From Trinickia sp. Y13 (GTDB taxonomy: Bacteria > Pseudomonadota > Gammaproteobacteria > Burkholderiales > Burkholderiaceae): DNA of 64,000 nt. The notes under the pieces are model-generated. The model was not told the origin of the DNA. It searched no databases and saw only the letters and a list, made by a program, of their open reading frames with translations. The position numbers were made by a program, and so were the translations under genes. Each line of letters begins with the position of its first letter. The stretch's first letter is position 1. This document shows positions 27,506-36,169 of the stretch, one piece after another. Location of the stretch: assembly GCF_029522115.1 (NCBI RefSeq), contig NZ_JAKWFK010000001.1:1-64000 (forward strand), given 5' to 3'.

Positions 27506-28897
27506 GTGACGATCGATCGCCATGCGTTGTTTGCCGAGCATGCTTACCTGCCGGAAGGCTGGAGGCGCGATGTGCTGCTCGAGTGGGACGACGCGGGCAC
27601 GCTCACGGCCGTGACTGCCGAAGCTGCGGCCCCCGAGCACGCAACCCGTGCGCGGGGCCCGGTCTTGCCGGGCATGCCGAACTTGCATTCGCACGCGTTT
27701 CAGCGCGCGATGGCGGGGCTCGCCGAGTACCGCGCGCAGGCCAGCGACAACTTTTGGAGCTGGCGCGACCTCATGTATCGGTTCGCGGCGCGAATCACGC
27801 CCGAGGGACTCGAAGCCATCGCACGCTGGGTCTACGTCGAAATGCTCAAAGCGGGCTATACGTCGGTTTGCGAGTTTCATTACGTCCATCACATGAGCGA
27901 TGGCGGCAGCTATGAGAACCGGGCCGAGCTCGCGCAGCGCGCCGTCGACGCCGCCTCGCAGGCGGGCATCGGCATGACGATGCTGCCCGTGCTCTACCAA
28001 TACAGCGGCTTGCCCATGCGCGAGCCGAGGCCCGATCAACGCCGCTTCCTCAATACGCCCGAGGCGTTGCTCGAGTTCTTGGCCGAGCTGCGCCGCGCGC
28101 GTCCCGAGCATGGCGCGCTTGCTTACGGCGTCGCGCCGCATTCGCTGCGCGCCGTCTCCGAAGCTTCGTTGCGCACGTTGTTGACTGGGCTCGACGCGCA
28201 TTTGCCGGGCGCGCCCATTCATCTTCACATTGCCGAGCAGATGGGCGAAGTCGACGAATGCATTGCCGCGACGGGCGCGAGGCCCGTGACATGGCTGCTC
28301 GATCGCTTCGATGTCGATGCGCGCTGGTGCCTCGTCCATGCGACTCATATCGACCCGGCCGAAACGGCCGCGCTTGCGGCGAGCGGCGCCGTGGCGGGCT
28401 TATGCCTCACCACGGAGGCGAATCTCGGAGACGGCGTGTTTCCCGCGCAGGCTTACCTGGAGGCGGGCGGGCGCATCGGTGTGGGATCGGACAGCCATAT
28501 CGCCGTCGATTGGCGCGCGGAGCTGCGGCTGCTCGAATACGGGCAGCGCCTGATGAGACGTCAACGCAACGTGCTCGCTTCCGAGGCGCGCCCGCAAGTG
28601 GCGCAGCGGCTCTTCGACGCCGCGCTGGCGGGCGGCGCGCAGGCGAGCGGCCGCGCCGTCGGCGCGCTCGAGCCGGGGCGTCGCGCCGACTGGCTCGTGC
28701 TCGATCCCGCGCACCCGACGCTCGATTGGCGCCGCCCGGAAAGCTGGCTTGCGGGCGTCGTATTCTGCGAGCACGGCGCTTCGCCTATCGTCGACGTCCA
28801 CACGGGCGGGCGCTGCGTCGTGCGCGACGGCCGGCACGAAGACGAAGCGCGAGCGTACGCGGCGTATCGCGCGGCGGTCGCGCAGTTGCTGGCATGA
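27506..28897 (+). CDS. hutF: Formimidoylglutamate deiminase
   Basis: 463 aa amidohydrolase that deaminates N-formimidoylglutamate to N-formylglutamate. Metal motif NLHSHAFQRAMAGLAEYR, then YHVHH-type segment (FHYVHHMSDGG), IHLHIAEQ and GSDSHIAVDWRAELR. It starts at GTG 27506, with GAAGGAG 6 nt upstream inside the end of hutI; this codon gives the normal family N-terminus. Its presence with HutG marks the five-step histidine pathway, which releases formate rather than formamide. Confidence 0.95.
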   Translation: MTIDRHALFAEHAYLPEGWRRDVLLEWDDAGTLTAVTAEAAAPEHATRARGPVLPGMPNLHSHAFQRAMAGLAEYRAQASDNFWSWRDLMYRFAARITPEGLEAIARWVYVEMLKAGYTSVCEFHYVHHMSDGGSYENRAELAQRAVDAASQAGIGMTMLPVLYQYSGLPMREPRPDQRRFLNTPEALLEFLAELRRARPEHGALAYGVAPHSLRAVSEASLRTLLTGLDAHLPGAPIHLHIAEQMGEVDECIAATGARPVTWLLDRFDVDARWCLVHATHIDPAETAALAASGAVAGLCLTTEANLGDGVFPAQAYLEAGGRIGVGSDSHIAVDWRAELRLLEYGQRLMRRQRNVLASEARPQVAQRLFDAALAGGAQASGRAVGALEPGRRADWLVLDPAHPTLDWRRPESWLAGVVFCEHGASPIVDVHTGGRCVVRDGRHEDEARAYAAYRAAVAQLLA

Positions 28898-29031
28898 ACG
28901 CGGGAAGGCATGGGCTCGGCATGCGTGTGTTCGCAACGTGATCGCGAGCTTGCCAACGAGCGCGAGCGCGCATGACGGCGCGCCCAGAGCGCGCTAATCT
29001 GATAGACCTTTCGAGTTTCGATCGACGGACC

Positions 29032-29835
29032 ATGAACGCCTCTACCGATCCAGCCATTTTCGACCTGCGGCCCGGCACATTGCCGCTGCTGATTTCGATG
29101 CCGCATGTCGGCACGCATATTCCCGCCGGGATTTTGGCGACGATGACCGAGGTCGCTCGCCACGTGGACGATTGCGATTGGCACCTCGAACGTTTGTATG
29201 CGTTTGCGGCGCGCCGCGGGGCTGCGCTGCTCGTGCCGTCGCATGCTCGCTATGTGATCGACCTGAACCGTCCGCCCGACAACGCCAATTTGTATCCGGG
29301 GCAAGACACGACGGGCTTGGCGCCCGTCGATACGTTCGACAAAGCGCCGCTCTACCATCCGGGCGGGGCGCCGACCGAGGCCGAGGTCGCACGGCGCGTT
29401 GCGCTGTATTGGCGGCCCTATCACGACGCGCTCGCGCGCACGCTCGCCGAGCTCAAAGCGCGACACGGTGCGGTGCTGCTATGGGAGGCGCATTCGATTC
29501 GCTCGCAGGTGCCGAGGTTTTTCGAAGGCCAGTTGCCGGACTTCAATTTCGGCACGGCCGATGGGGCGAGCGCCGCGGCCGGCATGGCCGAAGCATTGGC
29601 CGAGCGCGTGGGGCGCGACGGCGCCTACACTGCCGTGGCGAACGGGCGGTTCAAGGGCGGGTACATCACGCGGCAGTACGGGCGCCCCGACGAGGGCATC
29701 CATGCCGTGCAACTCGAACTGTCGCAGCGCACCTATATGCAAGAAACGCGGCCTTATGCTTACGACGAGGCGCTGGCGACGCGCGTCGAAGCGGTGCTCG
29801 ACGCGGTGCTCGATGTTGCACTTGCGCAAATTTGA
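29032..29835 (+). CDS. hutG: N-formylglutamate deformylase
   Basis: 267 aa. Hydrolyses N-formyl-L-glutamate to glutamate and formate, the last hut step. Family motifs are LISMPHVGTHIP, VIDLNRPPDNANLYPGQ, LWEAHSIRSQVPRFFEGQLP and DFNFGTADG. ATG 29032 is chosen over 28972 on family length. It is separated from hutF by 134 bp containing a 6-bp GC hairpin (28978-28994), so it may have reduced or separate expression. Confidence 0.95.
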   Translation: MNASTDPAIFDLRPGTLPLLISMPHVGTHIPAGILATMTEVARHVDDCDWHLERLYAFAARRGAALLVPSHARYVIDLNRPPDNANLYPGQDTTGLAPVDTFDKAPLYHPGGAPTEAEVARRVALYWRPYHDALARTLAELKARHGAVLLWEAHSIRSQVPRFFEGQLPDFNFGTADGASAAAGMAEALAERVGRDGAYTAVANGRFKGGYITRQYGRPDEGIHAVQLELSQRTYMQETRPYAYDEALATRVEAVLDAVLDVALAQI

Positions 29836-29895
29836 GGCGACAACCGGCGCTTGTCGGTTGACGGCCGGCTGCTTCCCCGGCTATGGTGTGGCCCC

Positions 29896-30201
29896 ATGGC
29901 CGATACCGATACCAATCACCCCGGCGCGATCGTGCGCCAGCTCTGCCTCGAGCGCTTCAATTTGAGCGTGACCGAAGGCGCTTCGGTGCTGGGCGTGAGC
30001 CGCCAAGCGCTGACCAATCTCCTTAGCGGCAAGGCCGGCATCTCGCCCGAAATGGCGCTGCGTTTGGACAAGGCGTTCGGTGGCGGCGCCGAGACCTGGC
30101 TGCAAAGGCAATTGGTGCATGATTTGGCCAAGGCGCGCCAGCGGTTGGACGAACTCGACGTCGTGTCGATGGCGCAACAACGGCAGCGCTCGTTGTTCTG
30201 A
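29896..30201 (+). CDS. HigA-type HTH protein without a toxin partner
   Basis: 101 aa. It opens [20 protein letters not shown] and continues with [20 protein letters not shown], the HTH of HigA/VapI antitoxins; [17 protein letters not shown] is also typical. HigBA operons normally carry the toxin just upstream, but here the upstream gene is hutG 60 bp away and no HigB-like frame is visible on either side. It may be an orphan antitoxin or a free-standing regulator. Start chosen at ATG 29896, the usual family N-terminus ([10 protein letters not shown]). Confidence 0.85.
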   Translation: MADTDTNHPGAIVRQLCLERFNLSVTEGASVLGVSRQALTNLLSGKAGISPEMALRLDKAFGGGAETWLQRQLVHDLAKARQRLDELDVVSMAQQRQRSLF

Positions 30202-30232
30202 AGCCCGTCGCGGCTGGCGATGTCACGGGCGG

Positions 30233-31093
30233 TTACGCCGCCGGAATCCTCAGTTCCGCCAGGATTTGCTCTGCAAGAAACGCGCATTCGGGCCGATTGG
30301 ACCGCGCGCTGCGAGCCAGCACGATTTCGAGTGGCGGCAGCGCGGGAAGCCCTTGCGCGCGGCCGAGTTCGACGAAGCGCTCGGGCACGGCGCAGCGGGC
30401 GATCGGCGCGACCGCGAGGCCTGCCTCGACCATGGCCAACAGCCCAAGCAAGCTCGGACTCTCGTACGACGTTCTGTAGGCGATGCGCGCGCGCTTGAGC
30501 GCTCGGATCGCGTTCTCTCGGGCCACGCTGCCTGCCGCGAACACCGCGATCGGCAGCGGGCGTTCGCGCCAAAGCTCGGGCGCGCGTGGCGCGCCGGCCC
30601 AAACGGTCGGCTCGAGCCGCAGGCGTTCGCCGCGCACGCCTTTGACCCGCGTCATGCAGGCCAAGTCGAGTTCGTTCTCTCGCACGAGCGGCGCCAGCGC
30701 ATGGCTCGGCAGCCCGATCACCTGCATTTCGACTTTGGGATAAGTTGCCGAGAACTTGCGCAGTACGGGCGGCAGCAGCGAGGACGCGTAGTCGTCCGGC
30801 ACGCCGATCACCACACGGCCCCTGACGTCCGGGTGGACGAGCGAGGCCCAGGCCTCATCGCGCAGGGCGAGCATGCGCCGGGCGTAATCGGCGAGTAAGC
30901 GGCCTTCCTGCGTCGGCACGACGCTGCGCGTGCGCCGCTCGAAAACCGGCTTGCCCAGCGCCTGCTCGAGCGCTTTGATTTGCATGCTCACCGCGGACTG
31001 CGAGCGATGCACGAGCGCCGAGCCGCGCACGAAACTGCCTGCATCGGCGACGGCAACGACCATCGATAGCACGTCCAAGTCGAGCGTCTTCAT
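30233..31093 (-). CDS. LysR-family regulator
   Basis: 286 aa. N-terminal HTH (LDVLSMVVAVADAGSFVRGS, then SAVSMQIKALEQALGKPVFE) and a shortened effector domain beginning RVVIGVPDDYASSLLPPVL, a pattern seen in LysR proteins of the LrhA/HexA type. Divergent from the class I aminotransferase at 31215, which is its most likely target. No inverted repeat was picked out with confidence in the 121-bp gap. Confidence 0.92.
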   Translation of the reverse strand: MKTLDLDVLSMVVAVADAGSFVRGSALVHRSQSAVSMQIKALEQALGKPVFERRTRSVVPTQEGRLLADYARRMLALRDEAWASLVHPDVRGRVVIGVPDDYASSLLPPVLRKFSATYPKVEMQVIGLPSHALAPLVRENELDLACMTRVKGVRGERLRLEPTVWAGAPRAPELWRERPLPIAVFAAGSVARENAIRALKRARIAYRTSYESPSLLGLLAMVEAGLAVAPIARCAVPERFVELGRAQGLPALPPLEIVLARSARSNRPECAFLAEQILAELRIPAA

Positions 31094-31214
31094 CGAATAT
31101 TCCGGTATCAGAAAAACTGAAGGATGCGATCAATATAACGCGTTTGTCTGAAGATGCGTCGGTCGGCATACTCGCCTCTATTGGACCGATCCACGCCTTT
31201 CGGGAAATGCAACG

Positions 31215-32444
31215 ATGACGATCACCTACGACGAGTTCAAAGCGCTAGGCTTTTCCATCGACATGACACGCGGTAAGCCCGCGCCGGAGCAACTCGATCT
31301 TTCGCTGTCTCTCATCGAGGATGCGCCGCAAGCGGGTTATCTCACAGGGGACGGCATCGACTGTCGCAACTACGGCCACGTGCTCGGTTTGCCGCAGGCG
31401 CGTGAGCTGGGCGCACAATGCCTCGGCGTACCAGCGCAGCAGGTTGTCGCGGGCGGCAATTCGAGTCTCGAACTGATGCATGACACACTGGCCTTTGCGA
31501 GGCTGCATGGGCTGCCGCAGGCCGAGCCATGGCGCGGCGCGGACGAAGTGGCGGTGCTGTGCCCCGTGCCCGGTTACGACCGCCACTTTGCGATTTGCGA
31601 GGCGCTCGGGATTCGGATGATTGCCGTGCCGATGAACGAGGACGGCCCCGACATGGCGCGCGTCGAGGCGCTGGTCGCCAGCGATCCGGCCATCAAGGGG
31701 ATGTGGTGCACGCCGCTCTACGGCAATCCGACGGGGGTGATCTACTCGCGCGAGACGGTGCGCCGTCTTGCGCGGATGCCGGCGGCAGCGCCCGATTTCC
31801 GCTTGCTTTGGGACGATGCCTATCGCTTTCATCATCTGACCGATCAACGCATCGAGAGCCCCGACATTCTCGCGGCTTGCGCCGAGGCGGGGCATGCCGA
31901 TCGGGCTTTCGTATTCGCGTCGACGTCGAAGGTGACGTTCGCGGGTGGCGGGGTGGCGTGGCTAGCGTCGTCCGCCGCGAACATCGCTTGGTGGCGGCGG
32001 CATATGTCGGTGCGAACCATCGGGCCGGACAAGCTGAACCAGTTGCGGCACGTACGTTATTTGCGCGACCGAGCGACGCTCGAATCCTTAATGGACCGTC
32101 ATCGCGCGATTTTGCAGCCCAAGTTCGAGTTGCTCGACGCGACCTTGCACGCCTGGCTCGGCGACCAGCCCGGCGTTTCGTGGACCAAGCCGGAGGGGGG
32201 CTATTTCGTGAGTCTGTACACCCCCGACGGCTACGCGAAGCGGACCGTCGAACTGGCGGCGCACGCGGGCGTCGTGCTCACGAGCGCGGGGGCGGCGTTT
32301 CCGTATGGCATCGATCCGCGTGACCGGCACGTACGCATCGCGCCGAGTTGCCCGTCGCTCGCGGAAATCGAGCGGGCGGGGCAGGCCATCGCGCTCTCGT
32401 TGCGTCGGGCGCTCGGCGAGGGCGCGCGGGGCAAAGCGGCCTGA
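31215..32444 (+). CDS. PLP-dependent aminotransferase, class Ic aspartate-aminotransferase type
   Basis: 409 aa. It opens FKALGFSIDMTRGKPAPEQL and keeps CPVPGYDRHF, WCTPLYGNPTGVIYS and the PLP-lysine motif FASTSKVTFAGGGVAW. The TRGKP start and SxSK context place it in the type Ic aspartate aminotransferase group first described by structure in Corynebacterium and relatives. Substrate is probably an L-amino acid with 2-oxoglutarate. It stands alone, divergent from a LysR gene. Confidence 0.88.
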   Translation: MTITYDEFKALGFSIDMTRGKPAPEQLDLSLSLIEDAPQAGYLTGDGIDCRNYGHVLGLPQARELGAQCLGVPAQQVVAGGNSSLELMHDTLAFARLHGLPQAEPWRGADEVAVLCPVPGYDRHFAICEALGIRMIAVPMNEDGPDMARVEALVASDPAIKGMWCTPLYGNPTGVIYSRETVRRLARMPAAAPDFRLLWDDAYRFHHLTDQRIESPDILAACAEAGHADRAFVFASTSKVTFAGGGVAWLASSAANIAWWRRHMSVRTIGPDKLNQLRHVRYLRDRATLESLMDRHRAILQPKFELLDATLHAWLGDQPGVSWTKPEGGYFVSLYTPDGYAKRTVELAAHAGVVLTSAGAAFPYGIDPRDRHVRIAPSCPSLAEIERAGQAIALSLRRALGEGARGKAA

Positions 32445-32490
32445 CCCCAAAGGCTGCGCCGTCACCGCAGTTGCGAGCTTGCGATCTTGC

Positions 32491-33051
32491 TCACATACCG
32501 GCGCGCGTCGCGAGGAATTCGCCCTCGAGCCGCCATGTCGTGCCGTCCACGTCCAGCGCTTCGCCGATCCAATGGAAGCGGTTCGGCGTCATGTCGGTGA
32601 AGCGCCAGCGGGTCGCCTGACCGTCGGGGCGCGAGCCGATCTGAACGATCTCGTCGCCGATGCGCCGGCCGATCTGCGTCTCCCGATGACCGCGCGCCGC
32701 ATTGTTCCAGGTGATGCGCCATGCGCGCAGCGCCGGGTCCCATGCCCGCAGCGTCGTGCCGTACATATCGTTCTGCGGATCGCGCGCCATTCGCTTCGCG
32801 CGCCGGTCCTCGCGGGCGGGCATAATCCATACATCCTGAATCGCGCGTCCTTCGAGCGCCCAGCCGGCGTGGACTTCGCCGCTCAAGCGCTCGTCGCGCA
32901 GGTCGAATCCGCGGTAGTGGAGCACCTGCAAGGACCAACTGCCGACCAGCCAGCCGTAGACGTCGTCGGCTTGGTCGATCTCGACCGCGCGCGAGGGCGC
33001 GGCAAGAGCGGAAAGAATGGCCCGAGGCATGTCGCTGTGCGTTTCGTTCAT
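32491..33051 (-). CDS. Conserved-type hypothetical protein, lipocalin/DUF1579-like
   Basis: 186 aa with no signal peptide. The segment YGWLVGSWSLQVLHYRGFDL and repeated aromatic-tipped strands (EVHAGWALEGRAIQDVWIMP, WRITWNNAARGHRETQIG, WRFTDMTPNRFHWIGE) suggest an up-and-down beta barrel that binds a small ligand. I cannot assign a ligand. AGGA lies 7 nt before the ATG. Divergent from an AraC-type regulator at 33126, its likely controller. Confidence 0.75.
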   Translation of the reverse strand: MNETHSDMPRAILSALAAPSRAVEIDQADDVYGWLVGSWSLQVLHYRGFDLRDERLSGEVHAGWALEGRAIQDVWIMPAREDRRAKRMARDPQNDMYGTTLRAWDPALRAWRITWNNAARGHRETQIGRRIGDEIVQIGSRPDGQATRWRFTDMTPNRFHWIGEALDVDGTTWRLEGEFLATRAGM

Positions 33052-33125
33052 CGTGATGTCCTAGCGTTCTCGTGAGATTGCGATGGCGTATGCATCGGCG
33101 AACGACCGAAGGCGCACGCCGTGTC

Positions 33126-34064
33126 ATGATCGTAGGCACTGAAGCGGGGCGAATCTTGGCAAAAATTGCGGTCGATCTGGAACGTGCGCTGGCGCGACGC
33201 GCCCGCGAGGCGGCGCAGGGCGGGACCGAGCCGCGCACGATCGCGCAAGGCTCGGGCTGGAATGTCGCCGACGTGCTTTGCACCTGCGGTCCCGGCGATC
33301 CTTCGTTCGAAGAACGTCACCGCGCATTTTGTATCGCGCTCGTCGTGGCGGGCGCGTTCGAATATCGCTCGGAGACTGGGGCGGCGCTCATGACGCCCGG
33401 CGCTGCGATGCTCGGCAATGCGGGCGAATGTTTCGAATGCGGGCACCGGCATCGCGCGGGCGATCGCTGCATTGCGTTTCGTTACCAACCCGAATACTTC
33501 GAGCGCGTGTTCGCCGATGCAGGCGTTGCGCGCCGCCGGCGTGCATCGTTTTCAGCGGCGCGCATCGAGCCGTCGCGAGCATTGGCGCCGTACGTGGCGG
33601 CTGCGAGCACCGGCGTGACGGCGGCCGCAAACATGGCCTGGGACGAGGTGGCGCTGACGCTGGCCGCACGTGTGGTGCGGATCGTCGATGGCACGAACGC
33701 GCGCAACGACAAGCCGCTGCCGCCGGGCGCGCTCGCGCGCGTGGTCGAGACGCTGCGCAGGATCGACGAGACGCCCGAGGCCGAAATGGGCCTCGATCGC
33801 TTGGCGCAGCAGGCGCGATTGAGCCCCTATCACTTCCTGCGCACCTTCGAACGCGCGACCGGTGTGACCCCCCATCAATACGTGTTGCGCGCTCGCCTGC
33901 GCGCGGCCGCCCAGCGATTGGCCGATGCACCCGACAAGATTGTCGAGGTCGCGCTCGATTGCGGATTCGCCGATCTGTCGAATTTCAATCGCGCGTTTCG
34001 CGCGGAGTTCGGCATGGCGCCGAGAGGCTACCGCAAGCATTGGCAATGCGTCACTCATGAGTAG
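33126..34064 (+). CDS. AraC-family regulator
   Basis: 312 aa from ATG 33126 (an upstream ATG at 33072 is also open; no ribosome binding site decides). N-terminal cupin-like sensing region (about 60-125) with FCIALVVAGAFEYRSE. The C-terminal double HTH is typical of AraC (LDRLAQQARLSPYHFLRTFE, TGVTPHQYVLRARL, IVEVALDCGFADLSNFNRAF). Divergent from the lipocalin-like gene 75 bp away. Confidence 0.9.
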   Translation: MIVGTEAGRILAKIAVDLERALARRAREAAQGGTEPRTIAQGSGWNVADVLCTCGPGDPSFEERHRAFCIALVVAGAFEYRSETGAALMTPGAAMLGNAGECFECGHRHRAGDRCIAFRYQPEYFERVFADAGVARRRRASFSAARIEPSRALAPYVAAASTGVTAAANMAWDEVALTLAARVVRIVDGTNARNDKPLPPGALARVVETLRRIDETPEAEMGLDRLAQQARLSPYHFLRTFERATGVTPHQYVLRARLRAAAQRLADAPDKIVEVALDCGFADLSNFNRAFRAEFGMAPRGYRKHWQCVTHE

Positions 34065-34085
34065 TCCTAACGAACTACATCGACC

Positions 34086-36080
34086 ATGCAAATACGCGCC
34101 GATCATGGCCAGCGATGCATGACAACCTGCGTTCGCGCATGCATGAGCATCTGCATGGTCTGCTGCTTGGGTTTGGGCTTCGGCTTGTGCGTTGAACTGG
34201 GCGCAAGTACCGTGGTTTTCTCCGCCGAGGTTGCGCGGGCCGATGCATCGGCGTCGCTCTCGTCCGACCTCGCCCCCGTCACGATCGAGTCCGATACTCA
34301 TCTGTTCACGGTGGAGCACGATGGCTCTCTCGTCGAGGACGACGACACGACGCTGCGCATCGACACGGCGGCCGGCGTCGATGCCGCTGCGCAACGTTAT
34401 GTATGGTTCAACAAAGACATCGAGCGGATCCTCGCGTTATCGGCCGAGTCGATCGACCCGCAGGGCGGTGTGCATCGAGTCGGGGCGGAGGCGATCAGAG
34501 ACGTTCAAGAGCCGCGCGCCGCGGGCGCACCGACGTTCGAGGACGGCGTGTTGCGTTCGGTCATCTTCCCGGGCATCGAACCGGGCTGGCGTGAGCATTT
34601 GACGTTTCGCAAGGCGCGCAAAGCGAGTCGACCGGACTTGTTTCAATATTTTGCGACACCGGCGCGCGAGCCCGTGCTCGAGCAACGGCTCATCTTCGAT
34701 TTGCCGGCCGATTTGCCGCTCTACGCGGACGCGCGTGGATATGTTGCACGCACGCCTGTCACCCAAAACGGGCGCACGCGTTACGAATTCGACTATCGGC
34801 ACGGGCCTTTCGCGCCGATCGAGCAGGGTGCGGTCGGCTATGAGAACGAGGGCGACCGCCTGATGGTGACGACGGTGCCTAGCTTCGCCGCATTCGCCGA
34901 GCGTTACCGAGAAGATGCCGTCGATCCGAGCGCAGGCGATCCCGCAGTGGTCGAACTTGCCCGCTCGCTGACGCGCGATGCCCCCGACGATTGGACGAAA
35001 GCGGAGCGGCTTTACGACTGGACGCGGACGAACATTCGCTACGTCGCGCTCTTTCTCGGCGAGACGGCTGCAAAGCCGCATCGCGTTGCGGACATCCTTC
35101 GCAACCGCTATGGCGACTGCAAAGACCACGTGGCGCTCTTTGGTGCGCTGCTGGCCGCCGTCGGCATTCGCAGCGAACCCGCATTGATCCATCTCGGGTC
35201 GGTGTACGCGCTTCCGTCCGTCCCCGGCTACGGCGCAGGCGCGATCAATCACGTGATCGTTTGGCTGCCTAGCCTGGGGCGCTTTGCCGATACCACGGCA
35301 GGCGGCGGCACCGCGTTCGGCTTTTTGCCCCCGAACGTGATGGACCGGCCGGCGCTACTGGTCGACGAGGGGATGCTCGCGCGCACACCGGCGACGCAGG
35401 CGAGCGCCCGCGAGGTCCGCCTCGCGCTCGAGATCGGCGAAGACGGCGATGCCCGCTACAGCTATCGGGTCGAAGACGAGGGGTTCCCGGCCGAACTCGA
35501 GCGCAACGTTTTTCGGCGGGCCACCCGCGCCGGGATGGCGCAGATCGCGCAGGAGCGGCTGCGCGAAACGGGGCTGCGCGGCATGAGTTCGATCGAGACG
35601 GGCGACACGAGCGCGACGAGCGGCCCGTTTTGGGTTGCGCTGACAGGCACGCTCGAGCACGTGCTGTGGACCGACGGCGTGACGGCGATGCCGGCGCTAT
35701 CGAGCTTCGCGGGCGGCATCGCCTCGCATGTTCGAAGTTGGCTGACCCTTCCCGTGCGCACGCAGTCGTACGTTTGCATCGGCGGCACGTTCGTCGAACA
35801 GAGCACGACGACGTTGCCGCGCGACGTGACGCTCGTTTATACGCCATCGGATCTGACCATCGAGGCGCCCCCGATTCGATATCGATCGCGCTATGTGTTC
35901 GATCCCGCTTCGCGTGTCGTTCAGGTGACGCGCCGGCTGGAGGCAAACTTCGGTAAACAAGTTTGCAGCCCGAGTGAATTCGAGGCGATGCGCTCGGCGC
36001 TCGTCAGGGTCGAGCGCGACGCTTCGGCGCAGATCATCGTCAAGGCGCACCCGGATCGGGCTGCGCTTGGAGCGCCTTGA
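34086..36080 (+). CDS. DUF3857 / transglutaminase-like protein, exported
   Basis: 664 aa (the ATG at 34119 is equally possible). A hydrophobic N-terminus (MSICMVCCLGLGFGLCVELG) is probably a signal peptide or anchor. Residues about 65-250 match the DUF3857 pattern (YVWFNKDIERILALSAESID). A transglutaminase-core domain follows: Cys in LRNRYGDCKDHVALFGALL, His in GAINHVIVWLPS and Asp in GRFADTTAGGG form the expected triad. DUF3857-transglutaminase proteins are periplasmic or surface proteins of unknown substrate. It ends 90 bp from the convergent phosphoesterase gene. Confidence 0.85.
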   Translation: MQIRADHGQRCMTTCVRACMSICMVCCLGLGFGLCVELGASTVVFSAEVARADASASLSSDLAPVTIESDTHLFTVEHDGSLVEDDDTTLRIDTAAGVDAAAQRYVWFNKDIERILALSAESIDPQGGVHRVGAEAIRDVQEPRAAGAPTFEDGVLRSVIFPGIEPGWREHLTFRKARKASRPDLFQYFATPAREPVLEQRLIFDLPADLPLYADARGYVARTPVTQNGRTRYEFDYRHGPFAPIEQGAVGYENEGDRLMVTTVPSFAAFAERYREDAVDPSAGDPAVVELARSLTRDAPDDWTKAERLYDWTRTNIRYVALFLGETAAKPHRVADILRNRYGDCKDHVALFGALLAAVGIRSEPALIHLGSVYALPSVPGYGAGAINHVIVWLPSLGRFADTTAGGGTAFGFLPPNVMDRPALLVDEGMLARTPATQASAREVRLALEIGEDGDARYSYRVEDEGFPAELERNVFRRATRAGMAQIAQERLRETGLRGMSSIETGDTSATSGPFWVALTGTLEHVLWTDGVTAMPALSSFAGGIASHVRSWLTLPVRTQSYVCIGGTFVEQSTTTLPRDVTLVYTPSDLTIEAPPIRYRSRYVFDPASRVVQVTRRLEANFGKQVCSPSEFEAMRSALVRVERDASAQIIVKAHPDRAALGAP

Positions 36081-36169
36081 GGGAACGCGGCGCGCTATCG
36101 TCCTGCACACGCCGCGCTCGTTCGCGCACGCTAGCGGCCCAACCCAAGGACCGCTTTCTCCAGCCAGCG

